A stretch of 29,660 nucleotides of DNA. Source: a virus. Below, piece after piece: positions 19,688 through 27,813 of this stretch. The notes under the pieces are model-generated. The model did no database searches. It saw only the letters and a list, made by a program, of their open reading frames with translations, and was not told the DNA's origin. The stretch lies in the IMG/VR virus record IMGVR_UViG_3300007234_004238, positions 1-29,660 of that record; one strand, given 5' to 3'. Position 1 is the first letter of the stretch; every line of letters starts with the position of its first letter. A program made the translations under genes and the position numbers.

Positions 19688-20242
19688 GTTTTTTAACAGA
19701 TTCATTTGCACCACAATAGCCTGAGCATAAGCCACAGCGTGTGATTTTTTAAAATAGTAACTTTCGTCAGCAGGTTTAACCCAAACTTCACGCAGTATAG
19801 TTTGCCAGTCTTTGTACATCAATCCTCTCTTAGCAGGCCTTATAATTGCTAATACTGCCGCAAGTTGTTCTATATTTTTTGGTTCTAATTTTGAAACAAT
19901 ATCATAATGTCCATTGATATGAAATAATTGATCTACAATATTTTTGTCTTTTAACATATCCCAATCTGGCTCGGTTAACATTAATTCTACTAACTCTTGT
20001 TCTGATTTGATACCTTCATATAGATTTACATTTAATAAATCTATTTTAAAGTATCCTCGCTCTTCTGCTCTTTTATAATCAAAACTACAAGACTCAGCAA
20101 TTGGATCAATGGGTGTTTCATGAAAGTAAACTCCGGTTTTGTGTTTTTCAATTTCTCCATCTTTGATTATCGATGCAGGTGTGTGACGAAATAATTTCAA
20201 AGCCTGCTGTCTATCTGCAAAATCTATATCTACATCTGGCAT
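19667..20242 (-). CDS. Miniature DnaE-like protein (DNA polymerase III alpha palm remnant)
   Basis: The 191-residue protein begins directly with MPDVDIDFADR, the first catalytic motif of bacterial DnaE (PDxDxDF; Asp3 and Asp5 here). KTGVYFHETPIDPIAE corresponds to the GGVVI-type segment, and FKIDLLNVNLYEG supplies the third catalytic aspartate (Asp68). LEPKNIEQLAAVLAIIRPA matches the LxPxxFEDMIALVALFRPG segment, and FKKSHAVAYAQAIV matches FNKSHSAAYALVSY. Full-length DnaE has over 1100 residues; the PHP, most of the fingers, beta-binding and OB parts are absent, and long inserts between motifs are deleted. It overlaps the zinc-finger gene by one base (TAATG). Polymerase activity seems unlikely; a structural or regulatory role in replication is possible. 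Confidence 0.75.
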   Translation of the reverse strand: MPDVDIDFADRQQALKLFRHTPASIIKDGEIEKHKTGVYFHETPIDPIAESCSFDYKRAEERGYFKIDLLNVNLYEGIKSEQELVELMLTEPDWDMLKDKNIVDQLFHINGHYDIVSKLEPKNIEQLAAVLAIIRPAKRGLMYKDWQTILREVWVKPADESYYFKKSHAVAYAQAIVVQMNLLKNLYRSSH

Positions 20243-20928
20243 TATTCTATCCTTGCTTCTCGTGCTGTTTCTTGTACAAATATTACATCTGCAGGAAACG
20301 ATTTAAATTTGTTAGACCAATATTCTGGATTGATAAATCTATGTACCATTTGCAATTGTTCGTCTGTGAATGATTTTAACATTTTTTTACCTGCTGGACA
20401 GCCCAACACTAGCCAAGGAGAAATTTTTCCTGTTTGAATGTGTTGTACTGCTCTCGGGGTATTCACCAAACGAAAATAGTCTGCCCACTGTACACTTTGT
20501 TCTTCTGCCCAATCCATCATGGTTTGTATAGATCTTTGTAGAGCCGCTTCAACTGGTTCTGTTTTTAGAGTATCAATAAGATATGTTTCATACAAATCAT
20601 CTCTGGCCCAATGATCTAATTTGATTCTAGATTTTACAACATAGTCGATATATTTTTCTGGATAGAGAGGAGTGATATACATAAGGTATCTGCCAAATTT
20701 TACAAATGCATTATAGTAAGAACTCTTGCAAAAATCTTCATAGGTTTTAGGTTTTGAATTATTTTGATGTATTTGATAAAATCTTTGGAAAACTAAGAAA
20801 CCATTTTGAACCCATTTTTCATTTTTTTGCAGATGTCTTCTTTTAGGCTCACATATGTGTACTTGCAGAGTTCTTTCTTTAGAAAAACTTTTATTGCAAT
20901 AGGTACAAGTGTTAAGATTGCTGTCCAT
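20242..20928 (-). CDS. Zinc-finger protein of the replication operon
   Basis: The 228-residue protein has an N-terminal C2H2-like finger: CTYCNKSFSKERTLQVHIC, with Cys8, Cys11, His24 and Cys26 or His32 as ligands, followed by basic residues (KRRH). The rest is helical with many aromatic residues (FGRYLMYITPLYPEKYIDY, MMDWAEEQSVQWADYF), and no enzyme motif is recognised. It lies between the gp62-like and DnaE-like genes, overlapping the first by 17 bases and the second by one. This tight coupling suggests a role with the replication machinery, perhaps DNA binding. Confidence 0.7.
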   Translation of the reverse strand: MDSNLNTCTYCNKSFSKERTLQVHICEPKRRHLQKNEKWVQNGFLVFQRFYQIHQNNSKPKTYEDFCKSSYYNAFVKFGRYLMYITPLYPEKYIDYVVKSRIKLDHWARDDLYETYLIDTLKTEPVEAALQRSIQTMMDWAEEQSVQWADYFRLVNTPRAVQHIQTGKISPWLVLGCPAGKKMLKSFTDEQLQMVHRFINPEYWSNKFKSFPADVIFVQETAREARIE

Positions 20929-21364
20929 GGTCCTCTATTAATTGTTCTAATTCTGCATCAGTTATAATCTTATCTAGTGTTTCTAGATCTGACATTTTTA
21001 AATTAGGATAGATGTCCATTAATTTTTGTAATGACTTATTTGCTACTTTCTTCATAGGCTTAATCCATGGATGAAATTGTTGTTTGAGTGATCCACACAT
21101 AGCAGTTAGAATCCAACATAATTTTTTATGTTTACTACTCAGTTCCCATAGATGTTTATTAACACATTCATTGATCATTTCAACATAATGCTCTTGATAG
21201 AACCTATCTCCAGATACTGCTGATGCATATCTCATAATCATATAAGGTGAATACAAAGATTGTTCTTTTTCATCTATACGATCGTAGTAATCTTTATTAC
21301 GAAAATCAATGGCTTTCATGCCATTTCTAAGTTCAAAAAATTTTCTATTTTGTTCTGTCGCCAT
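20912..21364 (-). CDS. Probable clamp-loader small subunit (T4 gp62-like)
   Basis: The 150-residue helical protein contains SPYMIMRYASAVSGD, a long helix with VEMINECVNKHLWEL, and HKKLCWILTAMCG. This arrangement, with size and position among replication genes, resembles gp62, the small subunit that joins gp44 to load the sliding clamp. The match is by impression, since gp62 proteins diverge strongly. The expected neighbour gp44 is not in this window. The gene overlaps its upstream neighbour by 20 bases and the zinc-finger gene by 17. The alternative is an unrelated small phage protein. Confidence 0.5.
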   Translation of the reverse strand: MATEQNRKFFELRNGMKAIDFRNKDYYDRIDEKEQSLYSPYMIMRYASAVSGDRFYQEHYVEMINECVNKHLWELSSKHKKLCWILTAMCGSLKQQFHPWIKPMKKVANKSLQKLMDIYPNLKMSDLETLDKIITDAELEQLIEDHGQQS

Positions 21365-21578
21365 ATTTTAATCTAAACATTGTTGCTATTTTAGCATTCT
21401 TAAATTCTACAAGTAAATGTTTTTCAGAATCATATATTTCTTTAATTGGTAACTCTAAAGATATTTCGTCTAAATGTTGTTTAATATGAGTGTACCAATG
21501 TCGGTCCATAAGAATCTGTGTTCCGTCAATGTCCATTACTGGTTTTTTAATCTTAACTATATTTTTTTCTTTTACCAT
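21345..21578 (-). CDS. Small hypothetical protein of the replication operon
   Basis: A 77-residue protein with a basic start (MVKEKNIVKIKKPVMDIDG) and mixed alpha/beta character; no motif is recognised. It overlaps the gene on each side (7 and 20 bases), so it is almost certainly translated as part of the operon. Confidence 0.6.
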   Translation of the reverse strand: MVKEKNIVKIKKPVMDIDGTQILMDRHWYTHIKQHLDEISLELPIKEIYDSEKHLLVEFKNAKIATMFRLKYGDRTK

Positions 21579-22075
21579 ACTGATCCGTAGTCTAGTGTTT
21601 CTGATTGCCTTGAAATATCTTTAACAAAATATGCACACAAAGGATTTTCTCCATTGGTAAGAGGCACAGCTAACAGTTGTCCTGATTTTACTTTTGGGAA
21701 ATACCATTTAACTTCTTGATAGATATCCACAATGTCTATTTCTGCAAAATCTGGTTTAGATCCTGTGAGTGGATTGTAAAGGAATGCAGAGAATCCTCGG
21801 TCATTAAGACTGGTTATTGACATAACAAACAGTTCTCCTTCTTCTGGATCACCTATAACTACTTTCCAATCTAATGGCATAGTGACTTTGTATGGTCCTA
21901 TTTGTAGCACAGCCGCTGGTGCTGAAAATGATTCTAAAAATATTAAAGGAACAAAGAAATAATCTGGATCTTGTGGATTAGAGTTGTCTAATACTGCAAA
22001 ACGTAAACTGTCATCCACAAACTCTGGAATCTTTTCTAAGGTGTATGTTTTATTTTCTAACGTAAGGATTTTCAT
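21572..22075 (-). CDS. Hypothetical protein downstream of the UvsW-like helicase
   Basis: The 167-residue acidic protein is mostly beta (YKVTMPLDWKVVIGDPEEGE, LFVMSITSLNDRGF) and ends with LDYGSVW. There is no enzyme motif, signal peptide or membrane segment. It overlaps the helicase gene by 26 bases. I have an impression that similar proteins are conserved in marine T4-like phages, but no function is known to me. Confidence 0.6.
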   Translation of the reverse strand: MKILTLENKTYTLEKIPEFVDDSLRFAVLDNSNPQDPDYFFVPLIFLESFSAPAAVLQIGPYKVTMPLDWKVVIGDPEEGELFVMSITSLNDRGFSAFLYNPLTGSKPDFAEIDIVDIYQEVKWYFPKVKSGQLLAVPLTNGENPLCAYFVKDISRQSETLDYGSVW

Positions 22076-23519
22076 AATCTATTTTATCTATATTATACGG
22101 ATAATTGGCCTCTTTGTAAAACTTTTTTCTCTCAGTTAAATGCCTTTTTGCAAACTTACAAGAACTGGTAATATCCCAAATTTGTACCGATTCTTTATCT
22201 TCGGCTTTACGTATACCTCGTCCAATACTTTGTATCACTCTCACAAATGACTTGCCTGGTTCTATTAGGACAAGATTAAAAATACGAGGAATATTAATGC
22301 CCACAGCGGCAACTCCATATGTGGCAATAATAATCTTATTTGTTGCAGTAGATACTTCATCATAGTGCTCCTTTCGATCTGGATTTTTGGTTGAACCTGA
22401 AATAAATGTTGATCCTTTTAGTTTCTTTTCAAGAATTTCTCCTGCTGATATTCTATCCACAAGTATCAGTGTGTTACCTGATGAAGCTATGTATTCTATA
22501 GTACTAGCAATCCATTCCATTCGAGTTTCGTCTGTGGTTAACCATTTTAATTCTTCTTGATAATTTTTAAATATTGGATGATCTTGTGTTTGTAACACAT
22601 TTACATTGCACTGTGCTAACACGCCTTTGTCTTGTAATTCCTTAGCAGGTATTTTATGAGTCACATCGCCAATAGAACATTTTAAACCATAGAATTCAAA
22701 ATCTGCTTTAGGCACTGTGCCTGTGAGCCCCCAACGTATACCACATTTTGCAAATGGTCCTGTTAATAATCTTTTAAGTACATCTGCTTTGGCCATATGT
22801 ACTTCATCAATGATTACTGTATTAATATTCTGTATGGCTTCTAAAAAGTCTGTGGTTTCTTCGTCTTTGCTTTTCTTTTCGAGTATGTTTAATGATTGCC
22901 AAGTTGCAATTGTGTTCTGTCTTCCTAGTTCTTTTCGGTCACCGTAGTACACCCCCACATCAAGATTACAAGCAATAAAATCATCTTCTGTTTGTGTAAC
23001 TAAACTTTTGTTTGGCACAATAGTTAATGTTCGGCCATAGTTCTCAACCAGTTTACAGAGAGCCGCAGTGATAATAGTTTTACCTGCACCTGTGGCAATT
23101 TCTTGAATGCTTTGAGGATGTTCTAAAAATTTATTAATAACTTCCACTTGATAGTCTCGTAGCACGATCGGTTGTCCAGCACACGGATGATTTTTTGGCC
23201 ATTGAATATCTGATAAAATATTTTTATCGATTAGTTTAAATTCAAAATTATGATTGGTTCGTTGATCTTCTACTTCAACATATACTCCAGCGTCTTCTAA
23301 TATAGGTAAAATTTGATCAACTAATGACAGATAAGTGTTACCACCTAATCCAAAGAAACTAACTTTGCCATCCCATCTTCCTAACTTTACTGCTGGAAGA
23401 TGTCTCGCATACGGTATTTCGAATTTAAATTTATTGCTTAGTTTTTTTCTGTGTTCAAGCGATAGATCTTCAAACTTAACGTTAACTTCATCTTTTATTA
23501 CCAGTTTGCATGAACTCAT
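22050..23519 (-). CDS. uvsW: UvsW-like superfamily 2 DNA helicase
   Basis: The 489-residue protein shows the SF2 helicase set: LRDYQVEVI (Q-like motif, about 120), Walker A ATGAGKT (142-148), IIDEVH (Asp238, Glu239), GLTGT, IIATYGVAAVGINIP and QSIGRGIRK. The first 110 residues, with LPAVKLGRWDGKVSFF, match the DNA-binding front domain of T4 UvsW. UvsW unwinds branched DNA, remodels stalled forks and helps move from origin- to recombination-dependent replication. The gene overlaps the upstream HARP-motif gene by 32 bases and the downstream one by 26. Confidence 0.92.
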   Translation of the reverse strand: MSSCKLVIKDEVNVKFEDLSLEHRKKLSNKFKFEIPYARHLPAVKLGRWDGKVSFFGLGGNTYLSLVDQILPILEDAGVYVEVEDQRTNHNFEFKLIDKNILSDIQWPKNHPCAGQPIVLRDYQVEVINKFLEHPQSIQEIATGAGKTIITAALCKLVENYGRTLTIVPNKSLVTQTEDDFIACNLDVGVYYGDRKELGRQNTIATWQSLNILEKKSKDEETTDFLEAIQNINTVIIDEVHMAKADVLKRLLTGPFAKCGIRWGLTGTVPKADFEFYGLKCSIGDVTHKIPAKELQDKGVLAQCNVNVLQTQDHPIFKNYQEELKWLTTDETRMEWIASTIEYIASSGNTLILVDRISAGEILEKKLKGSTFISGSTKNPDRKEHYDEVSTATNKIIIATYGVAAVGINIPRIFNLVLIEPGKSFVRVIQSIGRGIRKAEDKESVQIWDITSSCKFAKRHLTERKKFYKEANYPYNIDKIDYENPYVRK

Positions 23520-24756
23520 TTGTTATTTCTTCACCTTTAAAGTTTTGCGGACATTCACTCATATAGTACAGTCTTTTTGGCAGATTATCAACTAGAATAT
23601 TCAAAGAGGTAGAACCACCTGACCAATAAGCACCATCCTGCATCATAAATGCAGAACGCACTTGAGCATTTGCTTTTATTAACGATCTTGGTATCCTATT
23701 TCTCACAAATATTATTTTGGTATTTTTGTCACATTGCCGATTGTTGCTATTCAATCTAATTAAATCATCACTATCTTCTCTATAATTCCATACTTTTACA
23801 TCTTTTTCAAAACCAAAACATAATTCTTGTTCTGTAATGCCCACTTGTTTGATTGCTTCTAACCATTCTCTAAATTCTTTTAAATCCTCATCAGTTTCTA
23901 CATTACCGTAAATCATACAAATAGCAGGAAACGTGTTTAGTTCTTGCATTGCTTGTAAAAAATCACTCTTAGTAAACTGTCCTCGAGGTATAAACAGATC
24001 ACGTTTAGAAGCAAAAGCCATAGACTCACTCAACGATGTAACAGGTTTTCTATTAAAAGGAATTTCAAAGTTTTTTAATTGATCCACTTGTTGTATGTAG
24101 GGCAGTGGTGCAACGTGTTCACGCCAATAATCTTGTAATGATTCTGCGGCATTGATTAATCTTACAGAGCCGTCCTCTATTTCTGCTTTACACAATTTAT
24201 GTGTCTGTTTTTCTCGTCTTATTTCTTCAAAGTCTTTAATAATTTCAGAGCAATAAATTTTAAAATCGTATCTCACAGCAATTAGTGTTATGTAGTAGAT
24301 CACAATATCAACATAAGGCATGGTCCATATTCTAGTTTCTCCATCATATCGCATATTAAGAATGCCTTGTGTTTTTTTATTTTTTAGACATCGTATCAAT
24401 TGTATTAGTTTTTCATTGTATGGAAATTGTATTTGAATCCATTCGTTTTGATTATTATCAAATATTTTTTCTATAGATTTCTCAGAACTAATAACTCTAA
24501 ATGGTTCTTCATACACAGGGTTGGATAACAGCTCATCAATCTCCAATCCTAATTTTTTTATAATTCCTCGATACTTGGTTGCTATTCTAAGAGCCAGTCC
24601 TCCCTGTTTTTCGGTCCAAGCATAGGCACTCTCGGCAAGAGATACGCACACTTTGGTGTCTTTCTCATCGCCTAATATTAGATGTGAATTATATGCTAAT
24701 AAACGCACTATATCGTTAATAGTTTCGAGTTTTTTGCTAGTATTTTGAAACGTCAT
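23488..24756 (-). CDS. Protein with a HARP-like motif encoded directly before UvsW
   Basis: The start at 24756 (MTFQNTSKK) gives 422 residues. A longer frame from 24798 would begin inside the -35 box and is rejected. Around residues 135-146 it reads MRYDGETRIWTMP. That pattern recalls the HARP motif of SMARCAL1-type annealing helicases and the front segment of related SF2 helicases (RxYDxxTRxW). No Walker motif is visible, so it has no ATPase of its own. The C-terminal part (TKIIFVRNRIPRSLIKANAQ, SMLN-poor and beta-rich) is not recognised. Overlap with uvsW and a shared promoter suggest a partner in annealing or fork remodelling. Confidence 0.6.
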   Translation of the reverse strand: MTFQNTSKKLETINDIVRLLAYNSHLILGDEKDTKVCVSLAESAYAWTEKQGGLALRIATKYRGIIKKLGLEIDELLSNPVYEEPFRVISSEKSIEKIFDNNQNEWIQIQFPYNEKLIQLIRCLKNKKTQGILNMRYDGETRIWTMPYVDIVIYYITLIAVRYDFKIYCSEIIKDFEEIRREKQTHKLCKAEIEDGSVRLINAAESLQDYWREHVAPLPYIQQVDQLKNFEIPFNRKPVTSLSESMAFASKRDLFIPRGQFTKSDFLQAMQELNTFPAICMIYGNVETDEDLKEFREWLEAIKQVGITEQELCFGFEKDVKVWNYREDSDDLIRLNSNNRQCDKNTKIIFVRNRIPRSLIKANAQVRSAFMMQDGAYWSGGSTSLNILVDNLPKRLYYMSECPQNFKGEEITNEFMQTGNKR

Positions 24757-24770
24757 TTTTGGATAATTAC

Positions 24771-24798
24771 AGTATAGCATAATTGGTAATAAAGTCAA
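24771..24798 (-). promoter_or_regulatory. Sigma70-type promoter with extended -10 for the UvsW operon
   Basis: On the minus strand TTGACT (24793-24798), 16 bases, then TATACT (24771-24776) preceded by TG. Transcription would start about seven bases before the ATG at 24756. TTGACTTT, spacer length and ATTATGCTATA are the same as in the clpP promoter. Confidence 0.75.
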
Positions 24799-24820
24799 CC
24801 CCCAATTATATGCGTACTTT

Positions 24821-25306
24821 ATGAAACTTGTAAAGAAGAAACAGTTATCAGTAAAAGCAGTGAAGAAAGTTCGCTATCAGGTCAAACAGGCCTTGGTAAA
24901 ACGTGCAGGTATTAAAAATTTTAAACCCACAGTGGCACAAGCACAGAGCTGGTTTAATATTCTTAATCGAGGACTGTTTAACAGTCGATTAACTCTACCA
25001 GAAATAAAATTACGTAGATTAACAGATTGTTATGGGCAGTGTATTTGTATATGGGACGCACGAAAAGTAAAATCAGTTAACGAACGAGCTATACCTGTAG
25101 ATAAAATACCTCATCCAGAAATAGAATTTAGAATCGAGTTGCTAAAAAAATATGATACTTGGAAAGAGTTTATTGAAACACTAGCACACGAAATGGTTCA
25201 TTTGTATCAAATGACTATAGATAAAGATGTTTATTCTAATCACAATGCCAACTTCTACCGTTGGAGAAACAAGTTTAAACGTCTTGGTTTAAAACTTTCG
25301 TTTTAA
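24821..25306 (+). CDS. SprT-like zinc metalloprotein
   Basis: The 161-residue basic protein has the zinc-protease motif HEMVHLYQ (His123, Glu124, His127) with a further histidine at about 141 in NHNANFYRW. The preceding ARKVKSVNER, IEFRIELLKKY and TWKEFIETLA segments match the SprT-like domain. A lysine-rich start (MKLVKKKQLSVKAVKK) could bind DNA. SprT/Spartan-type proteins cut proteins crosslinked to DNA, but many phage members are uncharacterised. It is divergent from the UvsW operon, and its 3' end overlaps the convergent gene at 25275 by 32 bases. Confidence 0.85.
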   Translation: MKLVKKKQLSVKAVKKVRYQVKQALVKRAGIKNFKPTVAQAQSWFNILNRGLFNSRLTLPEIKLRRLTDCYGQCICIWDARKVKSVNERAIPVDKIPHPEIEFRIELLKKYDTWKEFIETLAHEMVHLYQMTIDKDVYSNHNANFYRWRNKFKRLGLKLSF

Positions 25307-26027
25307 ATTCATTATAATTCATCAAAGACGTATTACCCAAATCAATACCTGTCTGCAAGTGATTTAAAAACTCTGGTGGATTGTCATGAACCACAGTAAA
25401 ATGACAGTATGGTCTTTGTTTAATACAGATACGAAATTGTCTCAACCAACCTTCGTATGTTCCTGAATTATCTCGAGGACCGTAAAATTCTGTGCCTTGA
25501 TAGATATTATTTAAATGTCCTTTTCCATACTCTTGAAAATCAAATCCTAATAGATATAAATTTTTATGACCATGAATACACGCAGTCCAAAAAGCCGCAG
25601 AACCACTGATCCAATGAGGATTATGGGGTATTAAATGTAATTTCCCTTTCGATCGTGTATACTCTATAGACGGAGCGTAACAAGTTGCTTTTTCATAAAC
25701 AGCATCTCTCACAATACCTTCTGACATAAAACGATCTACACTGAATAGATAATCAGGAATAAAATCTCTATAGAGAGCATTACAACCATAGGTTTGTCCA
25801 GTTGACTTTAAAGAGTGTAAATTAAAACCTTTTCTAGAAGGACCATTTCCTATAATGTAAGCATTGCCTTTTGGTGTTGCCTTAACTCGATCTTCAACAA
25901 ATTCGGTTTCTAAAATTTTCTTTCCACCTCTAATAACAGTACGCACAGTGATTGTTTCTCCCGCATATGGTGTCCATTCGATTGCTTGGGTTTCATATCT
26001 TCTACCTAAATTTTGTATTTCTTTCAT
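25275..26027 (-). CDS. Putative glycosyltransferase-like protein (GNGPS motif)
   Basis: The 250-residue protein carries AYIIGNGPSRKGFNLHSLK at about 76-94, then YGCNALYRDFIPDYLFSVD, and later NLYLLGFDF. A GNGPS loop followed by a CN-type segment is seen in bacterial sialyltransferase-like (GT42) and DUF115-type proteins, where it binds a nucleotide sugar. The assignment is tentative. It starts in an ATGA overlap with the preceding glycosyltransferase-like gene and is the last gene of the minus-strand glycan cluster. Confidence 0.55.
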   Translation of the reverse strand: MKEIQNLGRRYETQAIEWTPYAGETITVRTVIRGGKKILETEFVEDRVKATPKGNAYIIGNGPSRKGFNLHSLKSTGQTYGCNALYRDFIPDYLFSVDRFMSEGIVRDAVYEKATCYAPSIEYTRSKGKLHLIPHNPHWISGSAAFWTACIHGHKNLYLLGFDFQEYGKGHLNNIYQGTEFYGPRDNSGTYEGWLRQFRICIKQRPYCHFTVVHDNPPEFLNHLQTGIDLGNTSLMNYNEFKTKVLNQDV

Positions 26028-26899
26028 GTGATGTATTTTTCTAATAATCTTTCTCTAATTCTTGCCCATGGTAGACCTTGTCGAATTTCGTCTACGGTCC
26101 ATTCAGTATATGCTAATTTATTAGCCCAATTCTGTCTTGCTGGCATTGCTGGGTTTGTGATAGTGGTTAATGATTCGTTTCCAACTTCATAGCACAAACT
26201 AGATTCAGAAACAAATACGGGGACACCATTAAACACTGCTTCCATCGCTGGATTACTTGAATGATTCACAACAGCCCAAGTTGACTTTAATACTTTTTTA
26301 AAATCAGTATCATCATATGTGTTGTAATCTCTGCTAGGTAATTTAATTTTTACGTTTGTGAATTGTTTTTCATTAAGATCAAATTTATTTCTTGGATGTG
26401 GTCTTACTAATATTGGCTTTTCAGAAAATTTTCTTATAAGATGTATTTGTTGTTCAATCCAGACTGACATTCGAGGCTTATTGACCCATTGTTCACTGCT
26501 GTCGTGTTGTCCACAGATCACAATTATATTTCCTGTTTGTTTCCACGGCTTCAATTCTATATTGAATAGAGGCCATCTTTTATCGTCGTGCGTTTGATTA
26601 GCAAAATCAGCGTCACGATTTATACCATTAATGCCCATTTTCCAAGTAGTATTTCTTTTTATACCACCCACTTCTAATACCACAACAGGTTTGTTTTGTT
26701 TCTTAAAAAAATCCCAAACTTTTTTATTTTGTTCCATTCGTCCTCGCCAAAGCACAGACCAAATCACAGCCACATCGCAAGACTCATCACATCGGTCTAT
26801 CATGATGTCTTCATTTTTTTCTTTTAGATGATCAATCAGTGCACCAAACACTGGCTTGGAGTTTAAACTACCGTGAGATGGAAATAGTGCTATCTTCAT
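26024..26899 (-). CDS. Putative GT-B type glycosyltransferase or glycan synthesis protein
   Basis: The start at 26899 (MKIALFPSHGSLNSKP) overlaps the previous stop as ATGA and gives 291 residues. ILVRPHPRNK (about 175), WAVVNHSSNPAMEAVFNGVPVFV and the following glycine/proline segments resemble the donor-binding half of GT-B enzymes such as capsule or teichoic-acid synthesis proteins. The N-terminal half (CDVAVIWSVLWRGRM, KPVVVLEVGG) would be the acceptor domain. The sugar and acceptor are unknown. It lies between two other transferase-like genes with stop-start overlaps. Confidence 0.65.
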   Translation of the reverse strand: MKIALFPSHGSLNSKPVFGALIDHLKEKNEDIMIDRCDESCDVAVIWSVLWRGRMEQNKKVWDFFKKQNKPVVVLEVGGIKRNTTWKMGINGINRDADFANQTHDDKRWPLFNIELKPWKQTGNIIVICGQHDSSEQWVNKPRMSVWIEQQIHLIRKFSEKPILVRPHPRNKFDLNEKQFTNVKIKLPSRDYNTYDDTDFKKVLKSTWAVVNHSSNPAMEAVFNGVPVFVSESSLCYEVGNESLTTITNPAMPARQNWANKLAYTEWTVDEIRQGLPWARIRERLLEKYIT

Positions 26900-27804
26900 T
26901 TTAGTGTAGGTGGTATCTGTTTCCAATAATCTAACTGTGTTAGGTTTTGTGTTTCTGAATTTTTTTGTGGACGGAAATCATTTTTAGCACTGCTACCTAG
27001 TTTTTTTCTCTTGCCTTTAAGATGATCTATGTATAATCCTAATTCAGAATTAACAAACACATGGTGACCTTTTACACCTTTCCAATAGCCTATGTCATTA
27101 ACAGCAACATTTTTTTCTGTTCTGTAGATTTTAGACAAGTGCCAAAACACATAAGAATCATGCCACTCTAACAGTTTGAATACACTGTCCGACGTGTATA
27201 ATTCTTCCCAGTCACGAGCAAAATTTTGTATCTCTGGATGTCGTAAATTGTAACACACAAACCCGCATTCTGGATACTTGCCTCCATCATTCAGTTGTGG
27301 ATTTTCTCTGCCTAGATAAGTCAGCATTGAGTTGTTTGGGCATAAATTTTCTAAAAAATCTCTAGGTATTGGTCGAAACGTATAGGTATCAGCATCTAAC
27401 CATATCACATAATCATAATCTTTTTCTACGGAAGTTTTGATTGCGTGTGTCACACAGAACACTTTGTTAGCAAATCTTACAGAGTCCCAAAGGAAAGAAC
27501 CCTTGCCTCTATCCATACCACCTGCTTCTGGCAAGCGCCTTACTCCTCCTGGTATTTCTTGTAATTCTCCGTTGGCTACTGGATCGTTTTTGTGTCTTTC
27601 TTTAAACGTTACTAGATTGGGCTGTACCTTATGTAAATCAATATACTTCTTTCTAGGATGCCAATGATTGTCTGGTTCTTGACCTTCATAATAGACATCT
27701 ACAGCAATGCCGTCTGGCCAATGTTCCAGCACACTTCTAACAGATTTGTCGGCATATTGCTCCCAAGTGCCTGGTTTGTATGATGTAATAACTTTGATTT
27801 TCAT
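26896..27804 (-). CDS. GT-A fold glycosyltransferase-like protein
   Basis: The 302-residue protein begins MKIKVITSYKPGTWEQYADKSV and has YDYVIWLDADTYTFRP with a DxD-type metal site (Asp137, Asp139), the hallmark of GT-A transferases that use nucleotide sugars. GGKYPECGFVCYNLRH and WHDSYVFWHL are compatible with acceptor-site segments. Asparagine synthase lies nine bases upstream and another transferase-like gene overlaps its end. The target could be a phage virion protein, DNA or a host glycan. Confidence 0.75.
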   Translation of the reverse strand: MKIKVITSYKPGTWEQYADKSVRSVLEHWPDGIAVDVYYEGQEPDNHWHPRKKYIDLHKVQPNLVTFKERHKNDPVANGELQEIPGGVRRLPEAGGMDRGKGSFLWDSVRFANKVFCVTHAIKTSVEKDYDYVIWLDADTYTFRPIPRDFLENLCPNNSMLTYLGRENPQLNDGGKYPECGFVCYNLRHPEIQNFARDWEELYTSDSVFKLLEWHDSYVFWHLSKIYRTEKNVAVNDIGYWKGVKGHHVFVNSELGLYIDHLKGKRKKLGSSAKNDFRPQKNSETQNLTQLDYWKQIPPTLK

Positions 27805-27813
27805 TTTTTATAT

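Noticed and set aside
24757-24798. Start of the HARP-motif gene at 24798
   Set aside because: That start codon lies within the predicted -35 hexamer; the ATG at 24756 lies just after the -10 box.
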